Source: an uncultured Balneola sp.
GTDB taxonomy: Bacteria > Bacteroidota > Rhodothermia > Balneolales > Balneolaceae
Length of the DNA stretch: 64,000 nucleotides
Assembly: GCA_913058495.1 (NCBI GenBank)
Contig: CAJXQC010000011.1
Coordinates: 1-64,000, forward strand
Reading direction: 5' to 3'
Shown: positions 48,418 to 59,125 of the stretch, piece by piece
How the letters are laid out: each line of letters begins with the position of its first letter
How positions within the stretch are numbered: position 1 is the stretch's first letter
Made by a program: the position numbers and the translations under genes
Notes under the pieces: model-generated
What the model was told of the DNA's origin: nothing
The model's database searches: none
What the model saw: only the letters and a program-made list of their open reading frames with translations

Positions 48418-48774
48418 TCAATTGATTTTTAAAATAGATTTTTTCAAATCGTCGATGCTGATTGGCTTAACTAAATAATCGATGTGATCTGTTAAACTAG
48501 CGCGTTCGCGGTTGTAAGAGTCAGAATTGCCTGTAATATAGATTACTTTTGACGTTTTGTTTGTTTTTTGAAACTCTTTAGTAGCCTCAATGCCGTCAAT
48601 ATCATCCTCAAGCATTATATCCATTAAAACCAGATCGGGGATAAGCTCGCGGGTTTTTTTTATGGCTTCTGATCCTTTGGTATAAGTTCCAATGACTTGA
48701 TACTCTAATCTCTCGACCATTTTTCTAAGCAATAGCGCTAATACTTTATCGTCTTCTATGATCAGTACGTTCAT
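48418..48774 (-). CDS. Single-domain response regulator
   Basis: VLIIEDDKVLALLL, LVLMDIMLEDDIDGIEAT, YLVKPISIDDLK. Confidence 0.9.
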   Translation of the reverse strand: MNVLIIEDDKVLALLLRKMVERLEYQVIGTYTKGSEAIKKTRELIPDLVLMDIMLEDDIDGIEATKEFQKTNKTSKVIYITGNSDSYNRERASLTDHIDYLVKPISIDDLKKSILKIN

Positions 48775-48903
48775 TTAACCTTATTAATTTTAATAACAGT
48801 AAGATATTATGAAAACACTTTAATTGTTGTTAAGCCTTATTTATATAGATTAGATTTAATTATAGTAATATATGTCGTATAATATATATTATGTAAAGTT
48901 ACA

Positions 48904-49374
48904 TTAGTTCAAACTCAACAACACTTCTTCTAACCTGGAAAAATTTGGCAATTCATCCGCATTCTCTAGTATTTCTGAATGCAACACTATTCCCTCTTTA
49001 TTAATTACAAAGACTGATCTTTTTGACACACCTTTCATTCCATAAAAATCTTCGTATAAAACATCGAAAGCTTTTGATGCTTCTTTATTGAAGTCACTTA
49101 AAAGTTGAAAATTTATATTCTGAGCTGACTTAAATTCACGGAGAGTAAAAAAAGTATCAACACTAATTCCAAGTACCTCAGCATCTAAAGAATTATACAT
49201 TTTTAAGTTATCTCTTGTTTGACAAAGCTCTTCAGTACATGTACTTGTGAACGCTAACGGGAAAAAAAGTAGCACTACATTCTTCTCCCCTTCATAAGCT
49301 GATAATTCAACTTTTTCTCCTTTAGTATTTTGAAGTGAAAAGTTCGGTGCCCTTTTGTTAATTAAATCAGACAT
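48904..49374 (-). CDS. Peroxiredoxin (AhpC-TSA/Bcp-like)
   Basis: VLLFFPLAFTSTCTEELCQTRDNL; GISVDTFFTLREF. Confidence 0.9.
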   Translation of the reverse strand: MSDLINKRAPNFSLQNTKGEKVELSAYEGEKNVVLLFFPLAFTSTCTEELCQTRDNLKMYNSLDAEVLGISVDTFFTLREFKSAQNINFQLLSDFNKEASKAFDVLYEDFYGMKGVSKRSVFVINKEGIVLHSEILENADELPNFSRLEEVLLSLN

Positions 49375-49376
49375 AT

Positions 49377-49970
49377 TTAAAATTTGTTTTGAGATTTCTT
49401 AGTACCAATAATTACAAATATAATTCCTATTAAAAGTAATACTTCTGTTATTATGAGTTCTTGGACTAAAGTGAGAGAACTAAACCAATAAACAACAAAG
49501 GAAATTATTAAAAGGACACAACCTGAAATTTGCCATCTAGATTCTTTTTTATTCATCTTATTTAATATGAATATCATAGTAGCTACAAATATACTCCCCC
49601 CCTGAAAAGTTCCTAATAACAAGTTGTAAATTACTGTATTTTCTAAAACTAGAGGAATAAAGAGTAAAGTAACGAATGGTAAATAGCTTAAAATAGGCGG
49701 AAATCTGGCAAATATAGGTTTCGACTCTCTAATCAAGCTAAATAAAGCACTTAAAATACAGACTAAAGCAGTAAGGTTAACGAAACGAATCGTTGAGCTT
49801 AAAGTATTATCTCCTAAAAAAACAATATTAGAAATGAGATAAGATACTAAGGCCATGCATATAAGAATTATATATGCAGATCTTCTTTCTGATAAAATTG
49901 TACTGACCTGGTAGAGTGAAAACAATAGTACAAGTATATTCAGAATACTTAACCAGCTGAGTATATCCAT
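49377..49970 (-). CDS. Hypothetical polytopic membrane protein
   Basis: About 6-7 hydrophobic segments; family not recognised. Confidence 0.55.
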   Translation of the reverse strand: MDILSWLSILNILVLLFSLYQVSTILSERRSAYIILICMALVSYLISNIVFLGDNTLSSTIRFVNLTALVCILSALFSLIRESKPIFARFPPILSYLPFVTLLFIPLVLENTVIYNLLLGTFQGGSIFVATMIFILNKMNKKESRWQISGCVLLIISFVVYWFSSLTLVQELIITEVLLLIGIIFVIIGTKKSQNKF

Positions 49971-49979
49971 ATTTTAGGT

Positions 49980-50498
49980 TTATTTTTTCCCGGAAATCTC
50001 TCTTTGAAACTGCCTGTCTTTTTGATATGTAAGTACAAGATTTGCTATTTCCTTTAATGAAGAACGCTCTTTAATTACCATTTCCGATAAAATTTCGAAT
50101 ACTGTTACAGAAGAATTCTGATCTTTGAGTTCCAGAGTAAAATATGCAGGTGGTTTATCTGAAATTATTGATACCAAGCCGGTTCTTGTATTTTCAATTT
50201 CTTTGATAAGGTTTTTAATATCCTGATCGCTTGTTTCCTGCTCTGTTAATTCAATCCTATCAAATATAGAATAGTTATGGATGTCGATTTCCGTACCCTT
50301 TTCAGCCAGATTCTCGATTATTTCAAAAATAATTGTCTGTGCAGAATGTACAGACAACAAGTTTTCTATAATGGATTCTCCGCCTAAGGGCTTTTCGGAA
50401 TAAGGAACAGATTCAATAACACTGCTTAAAAAATGTGCTTCATGCTGCAGGTACTCAACATCATTGATCAGATTATTGAGTTGTTGCTGTTCTTTCAA
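49980..50498 (-). CDS. Hypothetical protein
   Basis: 172-aa ORF in tight array with neighbours; family not recognised. Confidence 0.5.
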   Translation of the reverse strand: MKEQQQLNNLINDVEYLQHEAHFLSSVIESVPYSEKPLGGESIIENLLSVHSAQTIIFEIIENLAEKGTEIDIHNYSIFDRIELTEQETSDQDIKNLIKEIENTRTGLVSIISDKPPAYFTLELKDQNSSVTVFEILSEMVIKERSSLKEIANLVLTYQKDRQFQREISGKK

Positions 50499-50520
50499 AC
50501 TTAAAAGGATTTTTAATTAG

Positions 50521-51207
50521 TTATTTCCAGACTTTAGATGCCGGTGCTGCATCATTTTTATCCTGTGTTTGTATCATATCTACTAAAGAAAGCCCTGTAT
50601 TCCAATCTGTATCTCTGTCTCTTACAGAATGAATATTATTCTCTTCCTGGAAGTCCCAAAAATTACCAAACTGAGTATTCTTGTAAGTTTTCAGGTACTC
50701 AAGTCTGTCTTCAAGATCTTCTTTTGGTACCAGAAGTCTTTCCTTATCATAAACTGCATCTTCTCTGGACTCAAAAACTATATCGTAATCTTTACTCATA
50801 ACGATAGCTTCCTCCGGACAAACTTCTTCACAATATCCGCAATAAATGCATCTTAGCATATTTATTTCGAAAAAGTCAGGATATCTTTCTTTTTCATCTT
50901 CGGTTTCTGAAGCTTGCATACTAATAGCTAAAGGCGGGCAAGCTCGTGCGCATAATCCACACGCTACACAGCGTTCTTTACCGTGATCTTCAACTAATAC
51001 AGGTCGGCCTCGAAAAATAGCCGGTGGAGTCCATTTTTCTTCAGGATAATTCATAGTAAATTTTGGTTGAAACATTTGCTTAAATGTGTACCAAAGTCCC
51101 TTGAATATCTCCGGGAGATAAATTCGTTCTAGAAAATTAAGCTTACGCTCATTTTTTTGATTGCTACTTAAAGCATTTAAAACAGGTTTCTCGAGATTCT
51201 TAGCCAT
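50521..51207 (-). CDS. nuoI: NADH-quinone oxidoreductase subunit I (2x[4Fe-4S])
   Basis: [13 protein letters not shown] and [28 protein letters not shown] typical of NuoI. Confidence 0.9.
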   Translation of the reverse strand: MAKNLEKPVLNALSSNQKNERKLNFLERIYLPEIFKGLWYTFKQMFQPKFTMNYPEEKWTPPAIFRGRPVLVEDHGKERCVACGLCARACPPLAISMQASETEDEKERYPDFFEINMLRCIYCGYCEEVCPEEAIVMSKDYDIVFESREDAVYDKERLLVPKEDLEDRLEYLKTYKNTQFGNFWDFQEENNIHSVRDRDTDWNTGLSLVDMIQTQDKNDAAPASKVWK

Positions 51208-51296
51208 CTATATTGGTCAGAAGTATAGTTCGAATTAGTATTCAAAAATAAACCTTTGTAGCATCAGCTTCAAAGTTTATTCCTGCTTTTTTATAA

Positions 51297-52604
51297 TTAT
51301 TTTTGTCTAAACACCATTGTAATCGGTACACCTTTAAATCCATAGCGTTCCCGTAGTTGATTTTCAATAAATCTTCGATAATTCGGAGGAAGATCCTGTG
51401 GACTATTCATGAAAAATTTAAACACCGGAGGATTTGATTTAACCTGAGTACCATACTGTATTTTTAATTGCCGCCCCCTCTTCATTGGCAATGGCTTCAT
51501 TGATAATATATCTTCGATAAAGTTATTGAAGTCAGAAGTGCTTATTTGCTTCTTTCTTTCCTGAATAACTTCTTCAGCCAAGTCCATCACTTTGTGCACC
51601 CTTTTCTTATTTAGAGCAGAGATGGTTAGAATTGGAACGTAATTTAATTGTGGAGTTGACTCATATATATAGTCTTCGAATTCTTTAACTGTATGTGTGT
51701 CTTTTTCAGTAACAAGATCCCACTTATTCAATAAAATAATGAGAGCCTTATTAAACTTTTCAGCTTCTCTGAGAACCCGTTTGTCCTGATCTTCAAAACC
51801 ACGCATTGCATCTAAAATCAAAACCGCTACATCACATTCCTGTATTGCTCTGGCAGTTCTAACTGTGCTGAAAAACTCTATATTCTCTTTAACCTTAGTT
51901 CGTTTCCGTAACCCGGCTGTATCTACAAGAATATATTCTTTGCCGTTGAAATTTAGCTTACTGTTGATGGTATCTCTTGTAGTACCTGCAATGTCAGTAA
52001 CTATACAGCGTTCATCATCCAATAAAGCATTGACTAAACTACTTTTTCCTACATTAGGTCTACCGATGAAAGCAATTTTAGGAGATGAATCTTCTTCTTC
52101 TTGTATGGCTTCAGGGAGTAATTCTGTTACTTTATCTAAAAGGTCACCGGTTCCAATTCCACTAATTGCAGAAATTGGAAAAACCTCTTCGAAACCGAGT
52201 TCATAGAATTCAGAAGCGTTCATTCTTCTGGCTTCATTATCAGCTTTGTTAGCCACTAAAAGTACCGGTTTTTTCTGTTGACGCAGCAACTGCGAAACCG
52301 ATTTATCGAGAGTGTTAATTCCGTGTTCAGCATCAACAACCAATAGAATAACATCTGATTCTTCTAAAGCAATATGTACCTGTTCACGGATTCCTACCAC
52401 CATTACATTCATGTCATCGGGTAAGTAACCTCCGGTATCTATTACATTGAAATCAATACCATTCCAAAAAGACTGACCATAATGCCTGTCTCTGGTTACA
52501 CCGTACTCATCGTGAACAATTGCTTTTCTTTTACCGATTAATCTGTTAAATATAGTTGATTTTCCTACATTAGGTCTACCAACAATGGAAACTACTGGGA
52601 GCAT
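51297..52604 (-). CDS. der: Ribosome-assembly GTPase Der (EngA)
   Basis: Two GTPase domains: GRPNVGKSTIFNRL and GRPNVGKSSLVNALL; C-terminal KH-like region. Confidence 0.97.
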   Translation of the reverse strand: MLPVVSIVGRPNVGKSTIFNRLIGKRKAIVHDEYGVTRDRHYGQSFWNGIDFNVIDTGGYLPDDMNVMVVGIREQVHIALEESDVILLVVDAEHGINTLDKSVSQLLRQQKKPVLLVANKADNEARRMNASEFYELGFEEVFPISAISGIGTGDLLDKVTELLPEAIQEEEDSSPKIAFIGRPNVGKSSLVNALLDDERCIVTDIAGTTRDTINSKLNFNGKEYILVDTAGLRKRTKVKENIEFFSTVRTARAIQECDVAVLILDAMRGFEDQDKRVLREAEKFNKALIILLNKWDLVTEKDTHTVKEFEDYIYESTPQLNYVPILTISALNKKRVHKVMDLAEEVIQERKKQISTSDFNNFIEDILSMKPLPMKRGRQLKIQYGTQVKSNPPVFKFFMNSPQDLPPNYRRFIENQLRERYGFKGVPITMVFRQK

Positions 52605-52664
52605 TTATGAATTTGTCTTTATAAATTAGAACAGTAAATATACAACTATTATAGCCCAACTTAT

Positions 52665-52922
52665 ATGTTAAAAACATTCTATACTGAAATCGGATTTCTG
52701 GGAGCTTTGTTACTGGCTTTGGGTTTATTTGTATTGTTTATTTTGTGGGTTGCCGGAATAGCCGGCATTACTCTCCCTGTTGATGGAGGCAAACCCAGAG
52801 GCTCTAAAGTGGAAATCTTTTTTGCTGTATTTGTACCTGTCTACCCCGTTTTTTGGCTTTTTTATGAAATGTATCATCAACGAAAATTCATTAAAAAAGA
52901 CAATAATGATTTAACTGTTTAA
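52665..52922 (+). CDS. Small hypothetical membrane protein
   Basis: 85 aa with two hydrophobic stretches; 3' end overlaps the convergent helicase gene by 12 nt. Confidence 0.5.
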   Translation: MLKTFYTEIGFLGALLLALGLFVLFILWVAGIAGITLPVDGGKPRGSKVEIFFAVFVPVYPVFWLFYEMYHQRKFIKKDNNDLTV

Positions 52923-54935
52923 TAAGTTTTCATTTGTTGCTGAGCCTCCGATTGATTCTACACGCTCTTCCTCTAATTGCCATTTTTCTGCTGTATTTTC
53001 ATCAAGCTGCTTTAAAAACCTTGACGGATTAGTAAAATAGTCTCCATAAACAGATTGTGCGAGCATAGGATATGTGTAATAAAGCATGTCTTTTGCTCTT
53101 GTAGTGGCCACATAAAGCAATCTTAATTCTTCATCCAGCTGTTCAGGATCATCGACTGAATAAGCCGATGGTATTATTCCGTCAAGGCATTGAATTATAA
53201 AAACGTGTTTCCATTCCAAGCCTTTAGAAGAGTGTATCGTACTTAATATTAATGGAGCCTCCTCTTTCTCTTTTTCCTCAGTTTCAACAGCTGTGGCAGC
53301 TATTGGATCTAAGGCGAGCTCTTCCAGCATTTTAGACAAAGAACTAAACCCTGTTGATATGTTAACGAAGGCCTCTAAGTCTTTCAATCGTTTTGGATAA
53401 TCATCGTATCTTTTCTCACAAAAAACTCTGTAGTAACCTACCAACTCATCTATAATTTCAGATACTGACAGATCATTTTTCTTTAAAGACTGAAGAAGTA
53501 TACTCAGGCTTGTCATTTGTTTGATATAAGACTTACTAACTACATCAGCCATGCCAAGGTCATATGGGTTTTTAGCTAATCTGATCCATTCAAACAGATC
53601 CTGAGCAGTTTTTGGTCCAATTCCATCAATTAACATTAAAACCCTATTCCATGCTATTGTATCCATTGGATTCACAAGAACGCGGACATGAGCAAGAACA
53701 TCCTTTATATGTGCTGCTTCAGTGAATTTTTGACCTCCGTATTTAACAAACGGAATATTTTTTCTGTTTAATTCAACTTCAAGATCATAGGAATCTCTTC
53801 CGTTTCTGAATAATACAGCTGTTTCATTTAGTTCTATATTTTGTTCACGGAGCTGAAGCAAGACCTGTGTTATAAATCTGCTTTGATCGTGTTCACTCGG
53901 AGCCTGAACCAAAGCCGGTAACTCCCCTTCTTCTTTGGAAGAAAATAACTCCTTATCAAATTTGAAAGAAGCTTGCTTGAGTAAATTATTTGCCGCCACT
54001 AAAACCTGCGGAGTAGAACGATAATTTTCTTCCAGCTTAATGATATAGGTTTGTTCAAACAAACCGGGAAATGCCATTATATTTTGATGATCTGCACCCC
54101 GAAATGAATATATACTTTGTGCGTCATCACCTACAGCCATTATATTATTATGAACACTCGAGAACAGGCGCGTTAGATCTGCCTGAAGTTGGTTGGTATC
54201 CTGGTACTCATCAACCATTACGAACTTGTGAGATGTAGCTACTTTGATTCTTATATCATTATGTTGCTCAAGCAGTTGCTTAGTTTTTATAAGTAAATCA
54301 TCAAAGTCCATTACAAAGTTTTTCTCTTTGTATTCTGCATAACCCTTTGCTACTTCTTCAATGTTTTCAATTTGTTCATAAAACTGAGGATACTCTTCCA
54401 TCACAACTACACGTAGATCCAAATGCTTATTAACAGATGTGCTGATCATGTTAAGCAATGTGCTTTTGTTTGGAAAACGCTTGTTCTTTTTATGCAGATT
54501 TAGTGAAGTTCGTACAAACTGGATTACTTCTAAAGAATCAGAAGTATCTATAATAGTAAAGTTATCAGGAAATCCGATTTTATCAGCAAAACGATGAAGA
54601 ATGTGACTACAATAAAAATGAAAGGTCCCTCCTTTTACTTTTTGGCATCTGTCATCAAGAACGGAGCTAGCGCGATTAAGCATTTCTGTAGCCGCTCTTC
54701 TGGTGAATGTAAGTAATAAGATCTCAGATGGATCTACCCCACTTTCAACTAACCTGGCCACACGATAAATTAAGGTCCTTGTTTTGCCCGTACCTGCTCC
54801 GGCAATAACCAGAGCTGCACCTTTATCAAAAAAAACAGCTTTTAGTTGCTCGTTGTTAAGCAATTCGGAATAAGGAATAGAATAGTCTTCCGGACGTATT
54901 TTAGGCTCTTCTTTCTTTAAAATAAACTTCTTCAT
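52911..54935 (-). CDS. UvrD/Rep-family ATP-dependent DNA helicase
   Basis: VIAGAGTGKTRTLIYRVARL, VDEYQDTNQLQ, VGDDAQSIYSFRGAD, STIHSSKGLEWKHVF, LLYVATTRAKDML. Confidence 0.95.
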   Translation of the reverse strand: MKKFILKKEEPKIRPEDYSIPYSELLNNEQLKAVFFDKGAALVIAGAGTGKTRTLIYRVARLVESGVDPSEILLLTFTRRAATEMLNRASSVLDDRCQKVKGGTFHFYCSHILHRFADKIGFPDNFTIIDTSDSLEVIQFVRTSLNLHKKNKRFPNKSTLLNMISTSVNKHLDLRVVVMEEYPQFYEQIENIEEVAKGYAEYKEKNFVMDFDDLLIKTKQLLEQHNDIRIKVATSHKFVMVDEYQDTNQLQADLTRLFSSVHNNIMAVGDDAQSIYSFRGADHQNIMAFPGLFEQTYIIKLEENYRSTPQVLVAANNLLKQASFKFDKELFSSKEEGELPALVQAPSEHDQSRFITQVLLQLREQNIELNETAVLFRNGRDSYDLEVELNRKNIPFVKYGGQKFTEAAHIKDVLAHVRVLVNPMDTIAWNRVLMLIDGIGPKTAQDLFEWIRLAKNPYDLGMADVVSKSYIKQMTSLSILLQSLKKNDLSVSEIIDELVGYYRVFCEKRYDDYPKRLKDLEAFVNISTGFSSLSKMLEELALDPIAATAVETEEKEKEEAPLILSTIHSSKGLEWKHVFIIQCLDGIIPSAYSVDDPEQLDEELRLLYVATTRAKDMLYYTYPMLAQSVYGDYFTNPSRFLKQLDENTAEKWQLEEERVESIGGSATNENLLNS

Positions 54936-55037
54936 ACTTCAAAATAGCAAACTTAAACTATATGTAAAAATTATGTAATGAAGTAAATAAAAAAAGCTGA
55001 CCGTAGTAGCCAGCTTTAAAGAGGTTTAGTGTTGAGA

Positions 55038-56312
55038 TCAGAAAGTTGGATTTAATCTAACCCATAGCGATGTAAAACCTTCAGAACCTGCTAAAGGTGT
55101 CGCTACTTCGAGGCGCACAAACCCGGTACCAATTCCGGCTCCAATATTATGAGTTAATTGTTTAAACCCAAAAGAATCAAAGCCTGATAGAGCTGATTCT
55201 GAACTGTTATTAACAAAATCTGTCCAACCTGAATCCAGAAAAACCGTTAAGTAGAGACCGTCTATTTCAAGTTCTCCGTCATCAAAATTCCAAAGATCGC
55301 CAAATACAACCTCAGCATTACTCATTAACATTCTATTCCCTCTGTAGAATTTGTACCCGGTAGCTCTGAGAGTACCTATTCCACCTAAAGCGAAGTTTTT
55401 GAAGTCCGGTGATTCCCCGGTAATTGAACCAGCCATTAATCTCAACTTAAATAAAGTATGATCATCTAGTTTCAAATAATTAAGTGAGGAGATTTCAAAC
55501 TTATTGTAGTTGAAATCGTTTGAAAAACCTATATCCGAAAGTTCCGCATCAATTATAAGCTTACTTGTAATAATACCCTGAGTATAGCCTTGCTTATTTA
55601 ATGAAAACTGAATGCCAATACTTTCCTGTAAAATCCTGTCGACAGATCCGTCAATAGAAGGATTTATTCTCCCAATATTGCCATCTCCAAAAAAGGAATA
55701 TTCTGTATTTGTTTGTAATGAACTATAAGTAGTATAGTTGTAACTGGCTCCCAAACTTATTAATCGACCTAGTTTAAGTTCAGAAAATAATCCATATCCT
55801 TCTGCTCTGTAGTAATCATGATAGTCATAACCTGCTACAAGTGAGGTAACAGAGTTTTCTGATAAACCTGTTCTCCAGTGGTCGTCGGTTGCCGTACTGT
55901 TGGATAGCTCTCCTCCGAATAAAAGCCAGTCTCCAAAAGCTTTGGAAGCAGAAGCTCTGTATTGCCAATCTTTTTGCCCGGTGGAATATCCTATGAAGCC
56001 ATCAAAATCTACTCCACTAATATTTAATAACTCAGAATGTGGGTCTGCAAAATCAGAACCAACTCCCACAAATAAAGCATCTACTCTGTTATATCGAATA
56101 GATTGAGAAGTAGGTAAAAAGCGGTACGCTCCAAATTTATTATCAAACTCATAATCATCAAAAAGGTCATAGGCTAAGCTATTGGATTGATAAAAAGTCT
56201 TATAATGATTGCCATTATAATCATTATAGTGCCTGTTGTATTTATCCTGGGCTGAAACCGAAGTGCTGATTATTAATATTACAAGACAAGTGGGTAGGAA
56301 TATCTGTTTCAT
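55038..56312 (-). CDS. Outer-membrane beta-barrel (surface antigen D15/BamA C-terminal-like)
   Basis: Signal peptide; alternating beta-strand pattern; ALGGIGTLRATGYKFYRGNRMLMSNAEVVFG; C-terminal aromatic ending LNPTF. Confidence 0.75.
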   Translation of the reverse strand: MKQIFLPTCLVILIISTSVSAQDKYNRHYNDYNGNHYKTFYQSNSLAYDLFDDYEFDNKFGAYRFLPTSQSIRYNRVDALFVGVGSDFADPHSELLNISGVDFDGFIGYSTGQKDWQYRASASKAFGDWLLFGGELSNSTATDDHWRTGLSENSVTSLVAGYDYHDYYRAEGYGLFSELKLGRLISLGASYNYTTYSSLQTNTEYSFFGDGNIGRINPSIDGSVDRILQESIGIQFSLNKQGYTQGIITSKLIIDAELSDIGFSNDFNYNKFEISSLNYLKLDDHTLFKLRLMAGSITGESPDFKNFALGGIGTLRATGYKFYRGNRMLMSNAEVVFGDLWNFDDGELEIDGLYLTVFLDSGWTDFVNNSSESALSGFDSFGFKQLTHNIGAGIGTGFVRLEVATPLAGSEGFTSLWVRLNPTF

Positions 56313-56421
56313 AACTAATTCTACTTAAGTTATAGGATGATATAATTAAAATAAAATCAATGATATTTCAAACTCCCAATCGAAATTCTAATAATAAAAA
56401 GGACTTAAGAGAGCCTTTTAC

Positions 56422-56958
56422 TCAATTGAATACAGATATTAGAAATGAGATATGATCGTTTAGTTCTTTATTAATCAAACTAGCTCCTTCTTTTATATCT
56501 TCTCTGGGAACACTCTCAGCAAACTTAAGTGTTTTGAGTTTTTTAGTAACGGATTTAACTTTCATTCCATCAAACCCGGTTGGCCGCATCAATGAAACAG
56601 CGTGCATAAATCCGGAAAGCTCATCACAAGCAAAAAGATATCTTTCGATTTCAGATTCAGGTTTTTTACCGGTTCTTTCAGGTGCATGAGCTTTAATAGC
56701 ATTCAGGACTCCTTCTGAATAACCAAACTCAGGTAAAATTTCATTTATGGCTTTATTGGGGTGTTCATCAGGAAATTTTTCCCAATCAAGATCATGAAGC
56801 AAACCTGCCGTCCACCACTCCTCCACTACTGTTTCTTCTTTTCCAAGTTCATGAGCATAGGCTTCCATTGCTTTTGCAACCATTTTTGAATGAAGTAGCA
56901 GACTCTCTCCTTCTATATATTCATTTAAGAGATCTATTGATTGGTTTCTGTCGGGCAT
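56422..56958 (-). CDS. HD-domain phosphohydrolase-like protein
   Basis: LLHSKMVAKAMEAYA, WWTAGLLHDLDWEKFPDEHP. Confidence 0.85.
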   Translation of the reverse strand: MPDRNQSIDLLNEYIEGESLLLHSKMVAKAMEAYAHELGKEETVVEEWWTAGLLHDLDWEKFPDEHPNKAINEILPEFGYSEGVLNAIKAHAPERTGKKPESEIERYLFACDELSGFMHAVSLMRPTGFDGMKVKSVTKKLKTLKFAESVPREDIKEGASLINKELNDHISFLISVFN

Positions 56959-57096
56959 AACAATTGGTATTTTGATTTTTTTTGGAGTAAAGAAAGAATG
57001 AAATAAAATCTAAAATCTAAATAACAGATTTCCTTTCCTTTTGTTACTCGCCCTAATATATTACAATGATAAGTAATCTCTTTAAAGAAGATAATA

Positions 57097-57756
57097 TTGA
57101 TGATTAATGAACCCTCGTTTGCTCCCAGAGAATTTGGATGGATTGAAGTTGTTTGCGGAGGAATGTTTAGTGGAAAAACTGAAGAACTTATTAGAAGAGC
57201 GAAACGAGCTCACATTGCCGGACAGGAAGTCGTTGTCGTAAAGCCTGCTATCGATAAAAGATACAGTGATACCGAAGTTGTTTCTCATAATGAAACTGCA
57301 TTGCCTAGCATTTTGGTAGATACTGCTGATCAAATTGTTCTTTTAACATCTAATGCTAAAGTAGTTTGCATCGATGAAGCTCAGTTCTTTGATGAAAGAA
57401 TTGTAGACATTGTTAACGTTTTGGCTAATGATGGAAAGCGGGTAATAGTTGCAGGGTTAGATATGGATTTTGAAGGAAAACCATTTGGTCCTATGCCCTA
57501 CTTACTGGCTGTTGCCGAATATGTTACTAAATTGCATGCTGTTTGCGCTGAAAGTGGCACAATGGCAAATTTCTCACAGCGGGTAATAGAAGACACAAAT
57601 AAAGTATTAGTTGGCGAATATGATGCTTATGAACCACGCGCCAGACATTGTTTCCGTCCTTCGGTGGACAGAAGACGCGGAAGACCTATCAGACCATTTT
57701 TACAACCGAAAGTCGTACCTCAGGAAGAAGATAATTTAAACTTAGAAAACTCTTAA
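57097..57756 (+). CDS. tdk: Thymidine kinase
   Basis: VVCGGMFSGKTEELIRRAKR, VVCIDEAQFFDERI, GLDMDFEGKPFGPM. Confidence 0.95.
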   Translation: MMINEPSFAPREFGWIEVVCGGMFSGKTEELIRRAKRAHIAGQEVVVVKPAIDKRYSDTEVVSHNETALPSILVDTADQIVLLTSNAKVVCIDEAQFFDERIVDIVNVLANDGKRVIVAGLDMDFEGKPFGPMPYLLAVAEYVTKLHAVCAESGTMANFSQRVIEDTNKVLVGEYDAYEPRARHCFRPSVDRRRGRPIRPFLQPKVVPQEEDNLNLENS

Positions 57757-59087
57757 TGGAAAATATATTACGCGGGATACTTGGAATGGTAGCAATTATT
57801 GGAATTGCTTTTCTATTCTCAAATAATAAAAAAAGAATTAATTGGAGATTAGTAGGTACAGGTTTAGGGATTCAGTTTATTCTGGCAGTTTTTATTTTAA
57901 AATCTGAACAGCTGGAGGCCTTCTTCTCCCCATTAGGATGGCCAAAACTACTATTTAGGCAAATAGCCAGCTTCTTTGTAATCGTATTAGAATACACAAC
58001 TGAAGGAGCTTCTTTCTTATTTAGTTTTTTAGGAAAAGGCCCCGAATATCAGGAAAGTTTAGGTGTTATTTTTGCTTTTCAGGTTCTACCAACAATCATC
58101 TTTTTTGCGTCCTTAACTGCTTTACTTTATCACTATGGAGTTCTTCAATTTATAGTTAGAGTTCTTTCTAAGGGAATGCAGAAATTATTAGGAACTTCAG
58201 GAGCAGAAACATTATCCGTCATTTCTAATATTTTTGTTGGACAAACGGAAGCCCCTCTTGTCATTAAGCCTTTTATAAGCAAAATGACAAAATCTGAACT
58301 CCTCGCTGTGATGACTGGTGGAATGGCTACTATTGCCGGAGGTGTAATGGCTGCCTACGTAGCAATGTTGGGAACTTCGTTTGCTGCAGCTAATGGTTTG
58401 GAAATACAGGTAGCTCAACAACTTTTTGCAGAACGTTTATTAGGGGCAAGTTTAATGGCTGCTCCGGCAGCTCTGGTTATTGCTAAAATTCTCTACCCTG
58501 AAACCGAAGAAGCGGCTACTGCCGGTGATGTATCAATTAGCGTTGAAAAAACAGATGCTAACGGAATTGACGCTGCTGCAACAGGTGCTAGCGTAGGCTT
58601 AAAATTAGCTTTAAATGTTGGTGCTATGCTATTGGCCTTCATAGCATTACTAGCTATGTTCAATGGTTTTTTTGGATGGGTATCTGATCTGACTGGACTT
58701 ACTGGCTTAATTGGAGCTCCATTGAGTATAGAAATGGTTTTAGGTTGGCTTCTGGCACCTATCGCATGGGTAATAGGTGTTGAATGGGCAGATGCAACCA
58801 CTATGGGGAGTTTAATAGGTACTAAAATCGTATTGAATGAGTTTGTAGCGTATCTCAAATTAGCTGATGAAGTTTCTGCTGCAAATATTTCACCTAAAAC
58901 TATTGCAATGGCAACATTTGCGTTATGCGGCTTTGCTAATTTTTCTTCAATTGCGATTCAGATTGGCGGTATTGGAGGAATAGCACCTGAAAGAAAATCT
59001 GATTTGGCTAAATTTGGAATCAAAGCTGTTTTTGCCGGAACTATGGCAACAATGATGACAGCAACTATTGCAGGAATGCTTTTTTAA
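57756..59087 (+). CDS. Concentrative nucleoside transporter NupC/CNT
   Basis: FVGQTEAPLVIKPFI, MTGGMATIAGGVMAAYV, LCGFANFSSIAIQIGGIGGIAPERK. Confidence 0.95.
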   Translation: MENILRGILGMVAIIGIAFLFSNNKKRINWRLVGTGLGIQFILAVFILKSEQLEAFFSPLGWPKLLFRQIASFFVIVLEYTTEGASFLFSFLGKGPEYQESLGVIFAFQVLPTIIFFASLTALLYHYGVLQFIVRVLSKGMQKLLGTSGAETLSVISNIFVGQTEAPLVIKPFISKMTKSELLAVMTGGMATIAGGVMAAYVAMLGTSFAAANGLEIQVAQQLFAERLLGASLMAAPAALVIAKILYPETEEAATAGDVSISVEKTDANGIDAAATGASVGLKLALNVGAMLLAFIALLAMFNGFFGWVSDLTGLTGLIGAPLSIEMVLGWLLAPIAWVIGVEWADATTMGSLIGTKIVLNEFVAYLKLADEVSAANISPKTIAMATFALCGFANFSSIAIQIGGIGGIAPERKSDLAKFGIKAVFAGTMATMMTATIAGMLF

Positions 59088-59125
59088 AAACAACAAAGAC
59101 TAACATCAAAAACATACTTTTTTAA

